A stretch of DNA of 64,000 nt from Celeribacter naphthalenivorans (GTDB taxonomy: Bacteria > Pseudomonadota > Alphaproteobacteria > Rhodobacterales > Rhodobacteraceae), in assembly GCF_020524585.1 (NCBI RefSeq), contig NZ_JAIVLK010000003.1, positions 62,001-126,000 on the forward strand. Reading direction: 5' to 3'. A model generated the notes under the pieces. The model was not told where the DNA came from. It saw only the letters and a program-made list of their open reading frames with translations, and made no database searches. The position numbers and the translations under genes are program-made. Below, piece by piece: positions 38,360 to 46,167 of the stretch. Each line of letters opens with the position of its first letter. Position 1 is the first letter of the stretch.

Positions 38360-38971
38360 GTCTTCCGCCGTCAAAAGCCCCTCAGAGATCAGCCGTTCGG
38401 CCCAGCCCTCCGGCCCCTCGAACAGATGCGTTTGCCATCCGCGCGAGGCGGCCATGTCGATGTTGTCCTGCCGATCGTCCGTGAACAACAGGCGCTCCGG
38501 CGCGATTTTACAATCGGCCTCGACCATCTCATAGATCATGGAATGCGGTTTAACACAGCCCATCCGGCCAGAGACATAGCGCCGGTCGAAGTCCGTCAGG
38601 AACGGGTACTGCGTTTCAGCGAATTCAAAACTTTCGATGCCGAAATTTGTCAGGGCAAACACCGGTACGCCCTTGGCACGCAAAGCCCGCAGAATCTTGA
38701 CTGAGGCGGGGATCGCAGGCGTCGCCATTTTGATCCAGTCGAAATACCACATCAGGATTTCGTCTTTGAAGTCAGGATATTGCGCGGCACAGGCCTCGAC
38801 TGTTTTGCGGAAGTCATGGCCCTGATCGACAAGATCGTTCATCGCATGAAGATCGACCGTCTCGAACATCGCCTTACGCCGCGCTTCGCCGATCACCGCA
38901 TCGTAATGCCGCTCCGGCTGCCATTCGATCAACACGTTGCCGATGTCGAAAATCACCGCCTCTATGGTCAT
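38351..38971 (-). CDS. HAD-superfamily hydrolase (haloacid dehalogenase-like, subfamily IA)
   Basis: A 206-residue cytoplasmic hydrolase. Motif I is FDIGNVLIEW (nucleophile Asp followed by Gly-Asn; the second Asp of DxD is replaced by Gly in the DIGN variant seen in YihX-type phosphatases). Motif II is VFALTNF, motif III includes Lys in GCVKPHSMIY, and motif IV is LFTDDRQDNI. It most resembles the YihX/epoxide-hydrolase-N-terminal group. It overlaps the YaiI gene upstream by 4 bases (ATGA) and the convergent MFS gene at its end by 9 bases. Confidence 0.9.
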   Translation of the reverse strand: MTIEAVIFDIGNVLIEWQPERHYDAVIGEARRKAMFETVDLHAMNDLVDQGHDFRKTVEACAAQYPDFKDEILMWYFDWIKMATPAIPASVKILRALRAKGVPVFALTNFGIESFEFAETQYPFLTDFDRRYVSGRMGCVKPHSMIYEMVEADCKIAPERLLFTDDRQDNIDMAASRGWQTHLFEGPEGWAERLISEGLLTAEDLA

Positions 38972-39426
38972 GTCGCATCCCTTTTGGCGCCCTGCACAGC
39001 GCGCTCCAAAGCGTCGAGAAAACGCGAACGATCCGCCTTCGAGAACGGCTTGCCGCCGCCTTGGCGAAACGGGTCCGCCGCGCGCAGGTCATACATCAAA
39101 TCCCGCGTCGCCAAAGCATGGCCAATGTTGGACGGCGTGAACGCCTCGCCATCGTGTTTGAGCGTCCGCGCCCCGGCCTCAACCGTTTTCGCGGCCAGAG
39201 GAATGTCGCCGGTGACAACCACATCGCCGCGCCCCGCCCGTTCCGCGATCCACATGTCGGCAATGTCCGGCCCATCGGGCACAAAGATCATCTCGACATA
39301 GGGATTTTGTGACGGACGCAGCCCGCCGTTACAGACGAACAGACATTGGATTTGATGCCGCGTGGCGACTTTCTCCACCTCGGCTTTCACGGGGCAGGCA
39401 TCGGCATCGACATAAATCTTGGTCAC
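38968..39426 (-). CDS. YaiI/YqxD family protein (DUF188)
   Basis: A conserved PIN-like-fold protein of 152 residues whose biochemical role is unproven; a nuclease activity is suggested by the fold. The family start KIYVDADACPVKAEVEKVA is clear, followed by FVPDGPDIADMWIAERAGRGDVVVTGDIPLA and GEAFTPSNIGHALATRDLM. The best start is the GTG at 39426, just ahead of the conserved DADACPV segment. A TTG 33 bases upstream would add 11 residues. Its stop overlaps the HAD gene start on the same strand. Confidence 0.9.
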   Translation of the reverse strand: MTKIYVDADACPVKAEVEKVATRHQIQCLFVCNGGLRPSQNPYVEMIFVPDGPDIADMWIAERAGRGDVVVTGDIPLAAKTVEAGARTLKHDGEAFTPSNIGHALATRDLMYDLRAADPFRQGGGKPFSKADRSRFLDALERAVQGAKRDAT

Positions 39427-39469
39427 GGGGTCCGTCTTTGGCTGGCTTTTTCTTGGCAAAAATACTCAA

Positions 39470-40447
39470 TCAGCCTCCGCCAATGAGCACCCCCGCAGCG
39501 AACACCAGTGCGCCGCCGAACACAACCTGAAATGCCGCACGCATGAAGGGCGTGTTCATGTATTTCTTTTGAATCCAGGCAATCGACCACAGCTCAATGA
39601 AAACCACCGCCATGGCGATGAAGGTCGCGGTCCAGAAATGCGGGATCAGATAGGGCAGCGCGTGCCCCAAGCCCCCCAAAGTCGTCATCACGCCAGAGGC
39701 AATGCCGCGTTTCATCGGCGAGCCACGGCCCGACAGCTCGCCATCGTCCGAGGCGGCCTCTGTGAAGCCCATGGAAATCCCGGCACCCACGGAGGCGGCC
39801 AAGCCCACGAGGAAGGTTGTGTGCGTGTCCTGCGTCGCAAACGCCGTTGCAAAGATCGGCGCGAGGGTAGACACCGAGCCATCCATCAGCCCCGCAAGAC
39901 CCGGTTGCACCCAGGTCAGAACGAATTGACGATGCGCAGTCTTTTCCTCTTCGCTGCGGGTCTCATCGGTGAGGTGTTCGTCCTCCAACTCGCCAGCGCG
40001 CCGGTCATGCCCGGCCTCCGCCGCCGCCAACCGACCGAGGAGCGCGCGCGTGTCGGCGTCCTGTGTGCGCTCCGCCGCTTTGCGGTAAAAGGCCTCGGCG
40101 CCCTGCTCCATCGCATGGGCCTCTTCGCGGATACGCTCAAGGCCAAGGTTGCCGATCAGCCAGACGGGGTTCCGCGTGTAATAGCCCGCGACATGTTCGC
40201 GGCGAATAAGCGGGATCACATCTCCGAACCGGCGTTTGTGTAGGGAGATGAGTGCCTCCCGATGCCCGTCTTCCTCTTCGGCCATGCCGTCGAAAATCTT
40301 GGCGCTGTCCGGGAAGTCCGTGCGCAGGTGCTCGGCATATTGGCGGTAAATGCGCGCGTCGTCTTCCTCCGAGGAAATCGCCAACGCGATGATTTCCTGC
40401 TCGCTGAGGTCCGAGAAGCGTTTTCGATTGGCGATGGCCGGGAACAT
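39470..40447 (-). CDS. mbfA: MbfA / Er-VIT family iron exporter (rubrerythrin domain fused to VIT1-CCC1 membrane domain)
   Basis: Membrane-bound ferritin-like protein that in Agrobacterium and Bradyrhizobium exports iron and protects against iron and peroxide stress. The 325-residue protein has an N-terminal di-iron rubrerythrin-type domain (about 12-165; Glu/His ligands in SSEEDDARIYRQYAEHL, MAEEEDGHREALISLH, HAMEQGAEAFYRKAAE and AAAEAGHDRRAGELE). A VIT1-like domain with about five transmembrane helices follows (about 180-322). A perfect Irr-type palindrome lies 12 bases upstream of the start, which supports the assignment and implies iron-dependent repression. Confidence 0.94.
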   Translation of the reverse strand: MFPAIANRKRFSDLSEQEIIALAISSEEDDARIYRQYAEHLRTDFPDSAKIFDGMAEEEDGHREALISLHKRRFGDVIPLIRREHVAGYYTRNPVWLIGNLGLERIREEAHAMEQGAEAFYRKAAERTQDADTRALLGRLAAAEAGHDRRAGELEDEHLTDETRSEEEKTAHRQFVLTWVQPGLAGLMDGSVSTLAPIFATAFATQDTHTTFLVGLAASVGAGISMGFTEAASDDGELSGRGSPMKRGIASGVMTTLGGLGHALPYLIPHFWTATFIAMAVVFIELWSIAWIQKKYMNTPFMRAAFQVVFGGALVFAAGVLIGGG

Positions 40448-40458
40448 GAGTGCCTCCG

Positions 40459-40477
40459 ATTTAGAATGGTTCTAAAT
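40459..40477 (-). promoter_or_regulatory. Irr-type iron control element upstream of mbfA
   Basis: Perfect palindrome ATTTAGAATGGTTCTAAAT (8-base arms, 3-base spacer), ending 12 bases before the mbfA start. It matches the TTTAGAA-N3-TTCTAAA form described for Irr/ICE sites in alphaproteobacteria. Its position over the start region suits repression of mbfA under low iron. Confidence 0.85.
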
Positions 40478-40546
40478 TAGACATCCCTTGCGTCTTCTGC
40501 AACTGCAATTGCGTCCAACAAACGCGAAATTCTGCACTTGCACAAC

Positions 40547-40562
40547 TAAACTGATCAGTTTA
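40547..40562. promoter_or_regulatory. 16-base palindrome, candidate TetR operator
   Basis: Perfect palindrome TAAACTGATCAGTTTA in the mbfA/tetR divergent gap, about 147 bases before the TetR start. It has the size and dyad symmetry of a TetR-family operator. It is probably an autoregulatory site of the adjacent TetR gene (inference). Confidence 0.6.
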
Positions 40563-40709
40563 CTTTCAGCAAAGACCCTCGCGGTCGATATCGACATCCC
40601 TGTCGAGCACTGGGCGGGCCTATAAACGTAGGTCTGCCTTTTTTATGGCCTTTTCACTGGCTATGATCAGGACGAACGCACTAAGATTGCGCCATAGAGA
40701 GAGCAAATT

Positions 40710-41333
40710 ATGGCACACAGCAGCCTTATACTCAAAAAAGGACGCAAATTCGATCAGGTCATCGAAGGGGCCCGCACCGTGTTTCTACGCGATGGTTATG
40801 AGGGCGCCTCGGTCGATGACATCGCGCGCGAGGCGGGCGTGTCGAAAGCAACGCTCTATAGCTATTTCCCCGACAAACGCGTGTTGTTTCTGGAAATCGC
40901 AGCGCTGGAAACCAGACGACAAGCCGACGCCCACGAAGAACGGCTGGATGTCACCGATCCGCCAGAAATCGTTCTGCCGTCCGCCGGGCGCAAAATTCTC
41001 GATTTCGTTTTGTCGGACATCGGCATCGCCGTGTTTCGCATCGCCGTCGCCGAAAGCGCGCGTTTTCCCGAGATCGGCCAGAAATTCTACGACAGCGGGC
41101 CGGGTCTGCTGAAAGAGAGATTGTCGCAATATCTTGCCAGTTGGTGCGCCCAAGGCGTTCTCACCATTGACGATCCCGAGCTGGCCGCCGAACAATTCGC
41201 CGAACTGTGCAAGGTGCACCTGTTTCATGCTCACCTCTTCCAAGGTCGCACCGACGTGGACGAGGCGGAACGGGGCAGGATCATCGACAGCGCCGTTGCT
41301 CTATTTCTGGCCCGATATGGAACCCGATCATGA
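40710..41333 (+). CDS. TetR/AcrR-family transcriptional regulator
   Basis: A 207-residue repressor. The N-terminal helix-turn-helix (about 12-60) reads RTVFLRDGYEGASVDDIAREAGVSKATLYSYFPDK as a region, the standard TetR signature. The C-terminal ligand domain contains RIAVAESARFPEIGQKFYDSGP, typical of the TetR_C branch found in AcrR-like regulators of Rhodobacteraceae. A perfect 16-base palindrome lies upstream and a small lipoprotein gene is coupled downstream (ATGA). The ligand is unknown. Confidence 0.9.
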   Translation: MAHSSLILKKGRKFDQVIEGARTVFLRDGYEGASVDDIAREAGVSKATLYSYFPDKRVLFLEIAALETRRQADAHEERLDVTDPPEIVLPSAGRKILDFVLSDIGIAVFRIAVAESARFPEIGQKFYDSGPGLLKERLSQYLASWCAQGVLTIDDPELAAEQFAELCKVHLFHAHLFQGRTDVDEAERGRIIDSAVALFLARYGTRS

Positions 41334-41632
41334 TCAAGACTCCTCTGCGACTTCTCGCTCTCTCTCTTTGCGCCCTGACGGCTTGCAACGAGGAGGCCCC
41401 TGCCGCCGGCGAACGTGACCCCGCCCTGCCGAAACCCAGCGACCTGAGCTGCGCCATGGATTTGGTGACGCCGCTGGTCGGGGAATTGCCCGAGGCTCTC
41501 GAGACACTCGACATCCCTGACCCCGTCCGGGTGCTCCGCCCCGGCATGGCCATGACACAGGATTATCGCCCCGACAGGACCAACATTGAAATCGGTCCCG
41601 ACGGTCGCATTGTCCGCACGTGGTGCGGCTAA
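41330..41632 (+). CDS. peptidase inhibitor I78-family lipoprotein
   Basis: A 100-residue lipoprotein with signal peptide and lipobox ALTAC (Cys19), so it is anchored in the envelope. The C-terminal half matches the I78 inhibitor family (PF11720-type): VRVLRPGMAMTQDYRPDR, then TNIEIGPDGRIVRTWCG. The conserved pattern is P-G-x-A-x-T-x-D-Y-R-P-x-R followed by GRI.R..CG. Family members inhibit serine proteases such as subtilisins. It starts within the TetR stop codon (ATGA), so the two are co-translated. It probably protects envelope proteins from proteolysis. Confidence 0.82.
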   Translation: MIKTPLRLLALSLCALTACNEEAPAAGERDPALPKPSDLSCAMDLVTPLVGELPEALETLDIPDPVRVLRPGMAMTQDYRPDRTNIEIGPDGRIVRTWCG

Positions 41633-41654
41633 GATCACGCCGACATATTTCAGA

Positions 41655-41780
41655 CAAAGGAAAAGCCGAGACAGTGATTCTGTCTCGGCCTTACAAGTTG
41701 GTTTAGAGCGAGATCCCCGGCGCCGCGAACTGGGTGGGGGCTGTTAAACCGCGACACCGGGGCAAAGCGTTCTCGCTCTG
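41655..41780 (-). ncRNA. candidate structured small RNA with a C-rich loop and its own terminator
   Basis: In the 291-base gap between the I78 gene and the DUF2794 gene, the minus strand folds well. An outer helix AGAGCGAGA / TCTCGCTCT (41779-41771 with 41713-41705) encloses a bulge and a continuous 13-bp helix (41762-41750 with 41727-41715, two G-U pairs). A 22-base loop containing CCCCCACCC caps it. A second perfect hairpin GCCGAGACAG / CTGTCTCGGC (41689-41680 with 41674-41665) is followed on the minus strand by TTTTCCTTT, a proper intrinsic terminator. The reverse reading has no terminator, so the minus strand is favoured. C-rich loops of this kind pair with ribosome-binding sites in known alphaproteobacterial sRNAs. 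I could not assign the family. Confidence 0.6.
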
Positions 41781-41923
41781 ACATCTGTTTTGCCTGTTGA
41801 TCCGGGCCAAATGAGGAACCAAGAAAGAAAAAACATGGGCCATTTTGTGCCTGAAATAAGGCGACATTCACGATGTGGTGGAGTTTTCTTGATTTACCGC
41901 ACGATTGGCCCCACTCTTAAGAC

Positions 41924-42280
41924 ATGACCATACAAACGCCGACGCCCTTTCCGGGCCAACCGCACAGCCCCCAAGCCCCTGAAAAGGTCGTTTTCGACCG
42001 CCACGAGCTTGGCGCGATCATGGGCATTTATGGACGCATGGTGGCCGCTGGCGAATGGCGCGATTACGGCATGTCCTTTCTTAAAGACGTCGCCGTGTTC
42101 GCCGTGTTTCGCCGCACTGCCGAACATCCTTTATACAGCATCGAAAAGCGCCCGAAACTGCGTGGCAAACAGGGGATGTACGCTGTGATCGGCATGGATG
42201 GGCAGATCCTCAAGCGCGGCGCGGATTTGCGCACCGTGTTGCGGGTCTTCGACCGGAAACTCATTCGCCCGGTCGACTAG
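41924..42280 (+). CDS. DUF2794-family conserved hypothetical protein
   Basis: A 118-residue protein of the alphaproteobacterial DUF2794 family. The conserved core GRMVAAGEWRDYGMSFLKDVAVFAVFRR, then EKRPKLRGKQGMYAVIGMDGQILKRG, is almost fully retained. No signal peptide or membrane helix, so it is cytoplasmic. Function unknown; the high conservation and near-universal presence in Rhodobacteraceae suggest a housekeeping role. The gene is monocistronic and divergent from the candidate sRNA on the minus strand. Confidence 0.9.
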   Translation: MTIQTPTPFPGQPHSPQAPEKVVFDRHELGAIMGIYGRMVAAGEWRDYGMSFLKDVAVFAVFRRTAEHPLYSIEKRPKLRGKQGMYAVIGMDGQILKRGADLRTVLRVFDRKLIRPVD

Positions 42281-42288
42281 AGCCGGTT

Positions 42289-43116
42289 TCAAAGCCTGCG
42301 ATGTGCCGTCACGCCCCCATCGCCCTGTGCCGCAATTCGGGCAATTGCGCGCGCAATCGGCTCGTAAGCCACCGCCATATGATGCGCGTTGGCGTGGATC
42401 AGAACCTCGTGGTCCACACAAAGCGCCACATGGCCTTTCCAGAACAAAAGATCACCACGCTGATAACCGCCTGAGGCCTCGCCCCCGAGGCTTTGCTGCA
42501 GATCACTGTCGCCCGGACAGGCAATGCCACAGGCCAAAAGCCCCGCCTGCACCAGCCCCGAACAATCAATCCCGAACGCAGAATTTCCACCCCAAAGATA
42601 GGGCGTGCCAAAGAACAGCTGCGCGATGGTCACCGGGTCGGTGAAAGGCCGCTCGATGGGGCGGATATGGGGTTTGGGGACGAAAGCTGTCTCCGTACCG
42701 TCTCCATAGGCGACTTCCATGAATTTGTGGCGCTCATCAACGACCCGAATGCGGGCGCCAAACGACAGGCTGGTGCGCTCTTCGGCTTTGAACGAATCGG
42801 TCGGGTAGAGATGCGTCGCACGCACCGAAATCAGATGCGTTGCCGTCTGATCCGGGCCAAGCATGCTCTCCTCAACATAGCCGACATAGCCATCCCGCGT
42901 CGCGACACCAAAGGCCCAGCCCTCGTGTCGCTCCAGCACATCGAAGGCCTCTCCCCAAAGCAATTGCCGGTCGCGTTTGCCTGCGGGACTGGCGCGCAAA
43001 TCTGCGAGAGGGGAGGAAATCGTCGCACGTTCAGGCGTCACGACAGTCTGCCCCGCATGGGCAAATCCATCCAGGGCCACACGCGTGTTGGCGGGGGTCA
43101 GGCGACGGTCACTCAT
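42289..43116 (-). CDS. NlpC/P60-family cell wall peptidase with SH3 domains
   Basis: A 275-residue endopeptidase resembling gamma-D-glutamyl-L-diamino acid endopeptidase (dipeptidyl peptidase VI type). An N-terminal bacterial SH3 region (about 35-150) contains WGEAFDVLERHEGWAFGVATRDGYVGYV. The C-terminal NlpC/P60 domain has the catalytic Cys in FGIDCSGLVQ, the His in KGHVALCVDHEVLIHANAHH, and TPYLWGGNS. No signal peptide, so it probably acts on muropeptides imported to the cytoplasm (recycling). The ATGA overlap with the leucyl aminopeptidase gene suggests a peptide-recycling pair. Confidence 0.9.
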   Translation of the reverse strand: MSDRRLTPANTRVALDGFAHAGQTVVTPERATISSPLADLRASPAGKRDRQLLWGEAFDVLERHEGWAFGVATRDGYVGYVEESMLGPDQTATHLISVRATHLYPTDSFKAEERTSLSFGARIRVVDERHKFMEVAYGDGTETAFVPKPHIRPIERPFTDPVTIAQLFFGTPYLWGGNSAFGIDCSGLVQAGLLACGIACPGDSDLQQSLGGEASGGYQRGDLLFWKGHVALCVDHEVLIHANAHHMAVAYEPIARAIARIAAQGDGGVTAHRRL

Positions 43117-44495
43117 AGCTTCAACAGCTCCGGAAGCGCCGCAAGAATGGCGCGTGCCCCCTGCCCTACGCCGCCTTTTGATCGCGCCGGTTTGGCGGAG
43201 GGGTTCCAACCGTAGATGTCGAAATGCATGTAGCGCGGCGTCTCCGTCACAAAGCGGCGCAGGAACAAGGCGGCGGTGATCGCGCCAGCCATACCGCCCG
43301 AGGGCGCATTGTCGAGATCGGCAATCCCCGGCTCGATCATCGTCTCATAGGGGTCCCAATAGGGCAATTGCCAGACCGGATCGGCCACCGTCATCGCGGC
43401 CCGTGAGAGCACCTTGGCGTCCGTGTCGTCGGTTGCAAAAAACGGCGGAATATCGGGGCCAAGCGCCACCCGCGCCGCGCCCGTCAACGTCGCCATGGAG
43501 ATCACCAGATCGCTCGGGCTTTCATCGGCCAGCGCCAGAGCATCGGCCAGCACCAATCGCCCTTCAGCATCGGTGTTGTTGATCTCGACCGTCAGGCCTT
43601 TGCGTGAGGTCAGGATGTCTTGCGGGCGGAAGGCGGAGCCATCGACGGCATTTTCCACCGCCGGGATCAGCACGCGCAGTTGCAGCGGCAGCTCCAGCGC
43701 CATGATCATTTTCGCCAGCCCCAGAACCGTGGCTGCACCGCCCATGTCCTTTTTCATCAGACCCATGGAGGCGCCCGGTTTGAGGTTCAGCCCGCCCGTG
43801 TCGAAACACACGCCTTTGCCTACGAGCGTCAGCACCGGGCCAGACGTGCCCCAGCGCATGTCGATCAACCGCGGCGCGCGCGGCGAGGCGCGGCCCACCG
43901 CGTGAATCATGGGGAAATTCTGCGCCAAAAGATCGGCGCCGGTGATGACGGACATCTCCGCCGCATGGTCTTTTGCCAGTGTGACAGCGGCAGCTTCCAG
44001 CTCCGCAGGCCCCATATCGTTGGCGGGCGTGTTGATCAGATCGCGAGTGAGGGCTTCGCCCGCGGCTATGGCCTCGAGCCGCGCGACATCGGCCCCTTCG
44101 GGAGCTACGAGCTCAGCATCGGGTGCAGATTTCTTGGCATATTTATCAAAGACATAGCCCGCAAAGAGCCAGCCAAGAAGCTGTTCCTCCAGCGCCGCCC
44201 CCGTGAGGGTCGTTTCCAGGTGATAGACGCCTTTGGGCAGAGATTTTCGCACAGCTCCCAAAGCGAACCGCCCGCGCAAACGATCCTGGTCAGAGCCAAG
44301 CCCCGCCACAGCGCCCGCAATGCCCGATGCGCCCGGATAAGTGCAAACACTTCCCGAAGAGGCGGTAAATCCCTGCGCCCTGATCCAATCGGCCTGCGCC
44401 GGGTCGAGACCGGCCAGCGTGTCGTCGAGCTGGTCGGGCGTGATCAGATGGAGCGGAAGAGAAGCACTGCCGGAGACGGCAAAGGAAAGTGGCAT
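43113..44495 (-). CDS. leucyl aminopeptidase family metallopeptidase (M17)
   Basis: A two-zinc exopeptidase of 460 residues. The M17 features are LVGKGVCFDTGGLNLKPGASM, MKKDMGGAATVLGLA, the signature NNTDAEGRLVLADAL (metal ligands and catalytic Arg), and SGGMAGAITAALFLRRF. The N-terminal domain (1-150) is the shorter, divergent type of the alphaproteobacterial subgroup. It cleaves N-terminal residues of short peptides. It is co-translated with the NlpC/P60 peptidase downstream. Confidence 0.93.
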   Translation of the reverse strand: MPLSFAVSGSASLPLHLITPDQLDDTLAGLDPAQADWIRAQGFTASSGSVCTYPGASGIAGAVAGLGSDQDRLRGRFALGAVRKSLPKGVYHLETTLTGAALEEQLLGWLFAGYVFDKYAKKSAPDAELVAPEGADVARLEAIAAGEALTRDLINTPANDMGPAELEAAAVTLAKDHAAEMSVITGADLLAQNFPMIHAVGRASPRAPRLIDMRWGTSGPVLTLVGKGVCFDTGGLNLKPGASMGLMKKDMGGAATVLGLAKMIMALELPLQLRVLIPAVENAVDGSAFRPQDILTSRKGLTVEINNTDAEGRLVLADALALADESPSDLVISMATLTGAARVALGPDIPPFFATDDTDAKVLSRAAMTVADPVWQLPYWDPYETMIEPGIADLDNAPSGGMAGAITAALFLRRFVTETPRYMHFDIYGWNPSAKPARSKGGVGQGARAILAALPELLKL

Positions 44496-44606
44496 CGAAT
44501 AGGGCCTTTCTTGAGGATTGCCCCAAGATTAGCCCATCCGATGCCACCTGCAAGCTGGTTCACAGCACCTTTTGGCGCCACGTGAACCAATTCTTTTTGA
44601 TCGACC

Positions 44607-45005
44607 TTAAAGCGAGGCGCCCTGAAGGTCCCAAACCGCCAAAAGGGAGTTTTCCCCGATCCGCATGAGACGCGCAACACAGGCCGCCAAAGCCGTGCTG
44701 TCCTCCGCCAGTGCGAGCGTTTTCACATCCTCGGCCACCTTCGCAAAGGTGACCATGCCGATCTGTTCCGAAATGGCGATCATCGACCGTGCAGCCCGCT
44801 GCATCTCTTCGAAATCACCTTTCTTATAGCTGCTTTCGACTTTGGACAGCCGAACCGCCAGCTCCTCCATCGCTCGGGACACAACGCCGTCCGCGCCGGA
44901 CGTCCCAAGCTGATCATAAAGCTGATCCAAACGGTCTCGATCAACCTTCACAGACCCATCAGGTCGCAACCTTGCCACCACCATATCAATACCCCAATTT
45001 TTCAT
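44607..45005 (-). CDS. hypothetical protein with a degenerate HPt-like four-helix fold
   Basis: A 132-residue all-helical protein. Residues about 40-125 read like a histidine-containing phosphotransfer domain: VSRAMEELAVRLSKVESSYKKGDFEE, then RAARSMIAISEQIGMVTFAKVAEDVK. In true HPt domains the matching segment is aHSLKGaAanIGa; here the phosphorylatable His is Arg. The domain may therefore bind a receiver without accepting phosphate. No other phosphorelay gene is adjacent. The assignment is from pattern resemblance only. The ATG at 45005 is used; a GTG nine bases upstream is possible. Confidence 0.6.
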   Translation of the reverse strand: MKNWGIDMVVARLRPDGSVKVDRDRLDQLYDQLGTSGADGVVSRAMEELAVRLSKVESSYKKGDFEEMQRAARSMIAISEQIGMVTFAKVAEDVKTLALAEDSTALAACVARLMRIGENSLLAVWDLQGASL

Positions 45006-45150
45006 GCGCCCCACGCGCTATGTGTCGACTTTGACCGATCAGCCTCAAGAAAAGGTTTAATCGGAATAGGTTTTTCACTCGAATTCCTCGAAAACTCTCA
45101 TTACATTCGCCGCGATTATCCCTGACCTCCACAAAGTGAGTTCCGCAGCG

Positions 45151-45798
45151 ATGAAATACGCAAAACCTCTCCCGAACTATATGGTGCAACGCTATCAAGG
45201 TTGGAAAGCCACCACGTTTTCCGAAAACAAGTCCTGGTATCGTCGTTTGGCCGATGAGGGACAGCGTCCCCGGGCGTTCATCATTTCCTGCTGCGACTCG
45301 CGTGTTCATGTGACATCCATTTTCGGCGCGGATCAGGGCGAATTCTTCATTCACCGCAATATCGCCAACCTCGTGCCGCCCTTCACGGACGACGGCGACC
45401 ACCACGGGACATCCGCGGCGGTGGAATATGCCGTCACCGCACTGAAGGTCGCTCATATCGTCGTGCTCGGGCACTCCAACTGTGGCGGTGTGCAGGGCTG
45501 TTACGACATGTGTTCAGGCAATGCGCCGGAGCTTGAGGAAAAGTCCTCCTTTGTCGGTCGCTGGATGGACATCCTCCGCCCAGGTTACGAACGCGTCCTG
45601 CAAATTCCGGAAGATCAGCGCAAACGCGCCCTCGAGAAAGAATCCATTCTCGTCTCGCTCGAAAACCTGATGTCCTTCCCCTTTGTCCGCGAGGCCGTCG
45701 AGAAGGGCGATCTCACCCTTCACGGGCTCTGGACGGATATTGGCGAGGGTGATTTGCATCAGTACGATCCCGAAACGAAGTCGTTCTTGCCCGTTTGA
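45151..45798 (+). CDS. beta-class carbonic anhydrase
   Basis: Interconverts carbon dioxide and bicarbonate. The 215-residue protein has the zinc ligands of beta enzymes: Cys47 in SCCDSRV (CxDxR motif with Asp49 and Arg51), and His108 and Cys111 in VVLGHSNCGGVQG. FIHRNIANLVPPF and SFPFVREAVEKGDLTLHGLW are also typical. No signal peptide, so it is cytoplasmic, probably providing bicarbonate for carboxylases such as acetyl-CoA carboxylase. The ATG at 45151 with GTGAG ahead is preferred to a GTG 15 bases upstream. Monocistronic. Confidence 0.93.
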   Translation: MKYAKPLPNYMVQRYQGWKATTFSENKSWYRRLADEGQRPRAFIISCCDSRVHVTSIFGADQGEFFIHRNIANLVPPFTDDGDHHGTSAAVEYAVTALKVAHIVVLGHSNCGGVQGCYDMCSGNAPELEEKSSFVGRWMDILRPGYERVLQIPEDQRKRALEKESILVSLENLMSFPFVREAVEKGDLTLHGLWTDIGEGDLHQYDPETKSFLPV

Positions 45799-45827
45799 CC
45801 TACCGGTCTGAGGACGTCAGACGATCT

Positions 45828-46133
45828 TTAAGCAACCAGGCGCAGGACGTTTTCAACGGCGTCCTCTGCCGACACGGCGTGCTCTTCGGTCAGAATGAGC
45901 GGCGTATTGGCGACATCTTCCATGCGCGGTGCATCGATCATGGCGCCGGAGGTGACAGAGGCCGAGCGCACGAACATCGGTTTGCTCACCTGCGTGATGA
46001 TGTGATGGCTGCTGGGCCGGGCCGTTGCGACGGGGTCATCCAGCTCTTCGGGAAAGAACATCACGGCCCCGCTTTGATGCAGGTTCAGCGCGATGATGCG
46101 GCCTTGGCGGGCTTTTGCGAGATAGTCGGTCAT
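45828..46133 (-). CDS. small hypothetical protein, first of two unknown genes
   Basis: A 101-residue protein I do not recognise. It has no signal peptide and no membrane helix. Residues 1-55 contain ARQGRIIALNLHQSGAVMFFPEELDD and 56-101 contain MEDVANTPLILTEEHAVSAEDAVENVLRLVA. The gene starts behind a clean AAAGGA ribosome site and its codon use resembles the neighbours, so it is probably real. It lies 35 bases after the 74-residue gene on the same strand and may be its operon partner. A DNA stretch with two CtrA-type boxes lies upstream of the pair. Confidence 0.6.
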   Translation of the reverse strand: MTDYLAKARQGRIIALNLHQSGAVMFFPEELDDPVATARPSSHHIITQVSKPMFVRSASVTSGAMIDAPRMEDVANTPLILTEEHAVSAEDAVENVLRLVA

Positions 46134-46167
46134 GAGTTTGTCCTTTCAAATGTCGTTATGATCGCGC

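Noticed and set aside
41650-41871. 73-codon minus-strand open frame in the I78/DUF2794 gap
   Set aside because: The stretch is better explained as a structured RNA with a terminator; no ribosome site, and the translation has no pattern.
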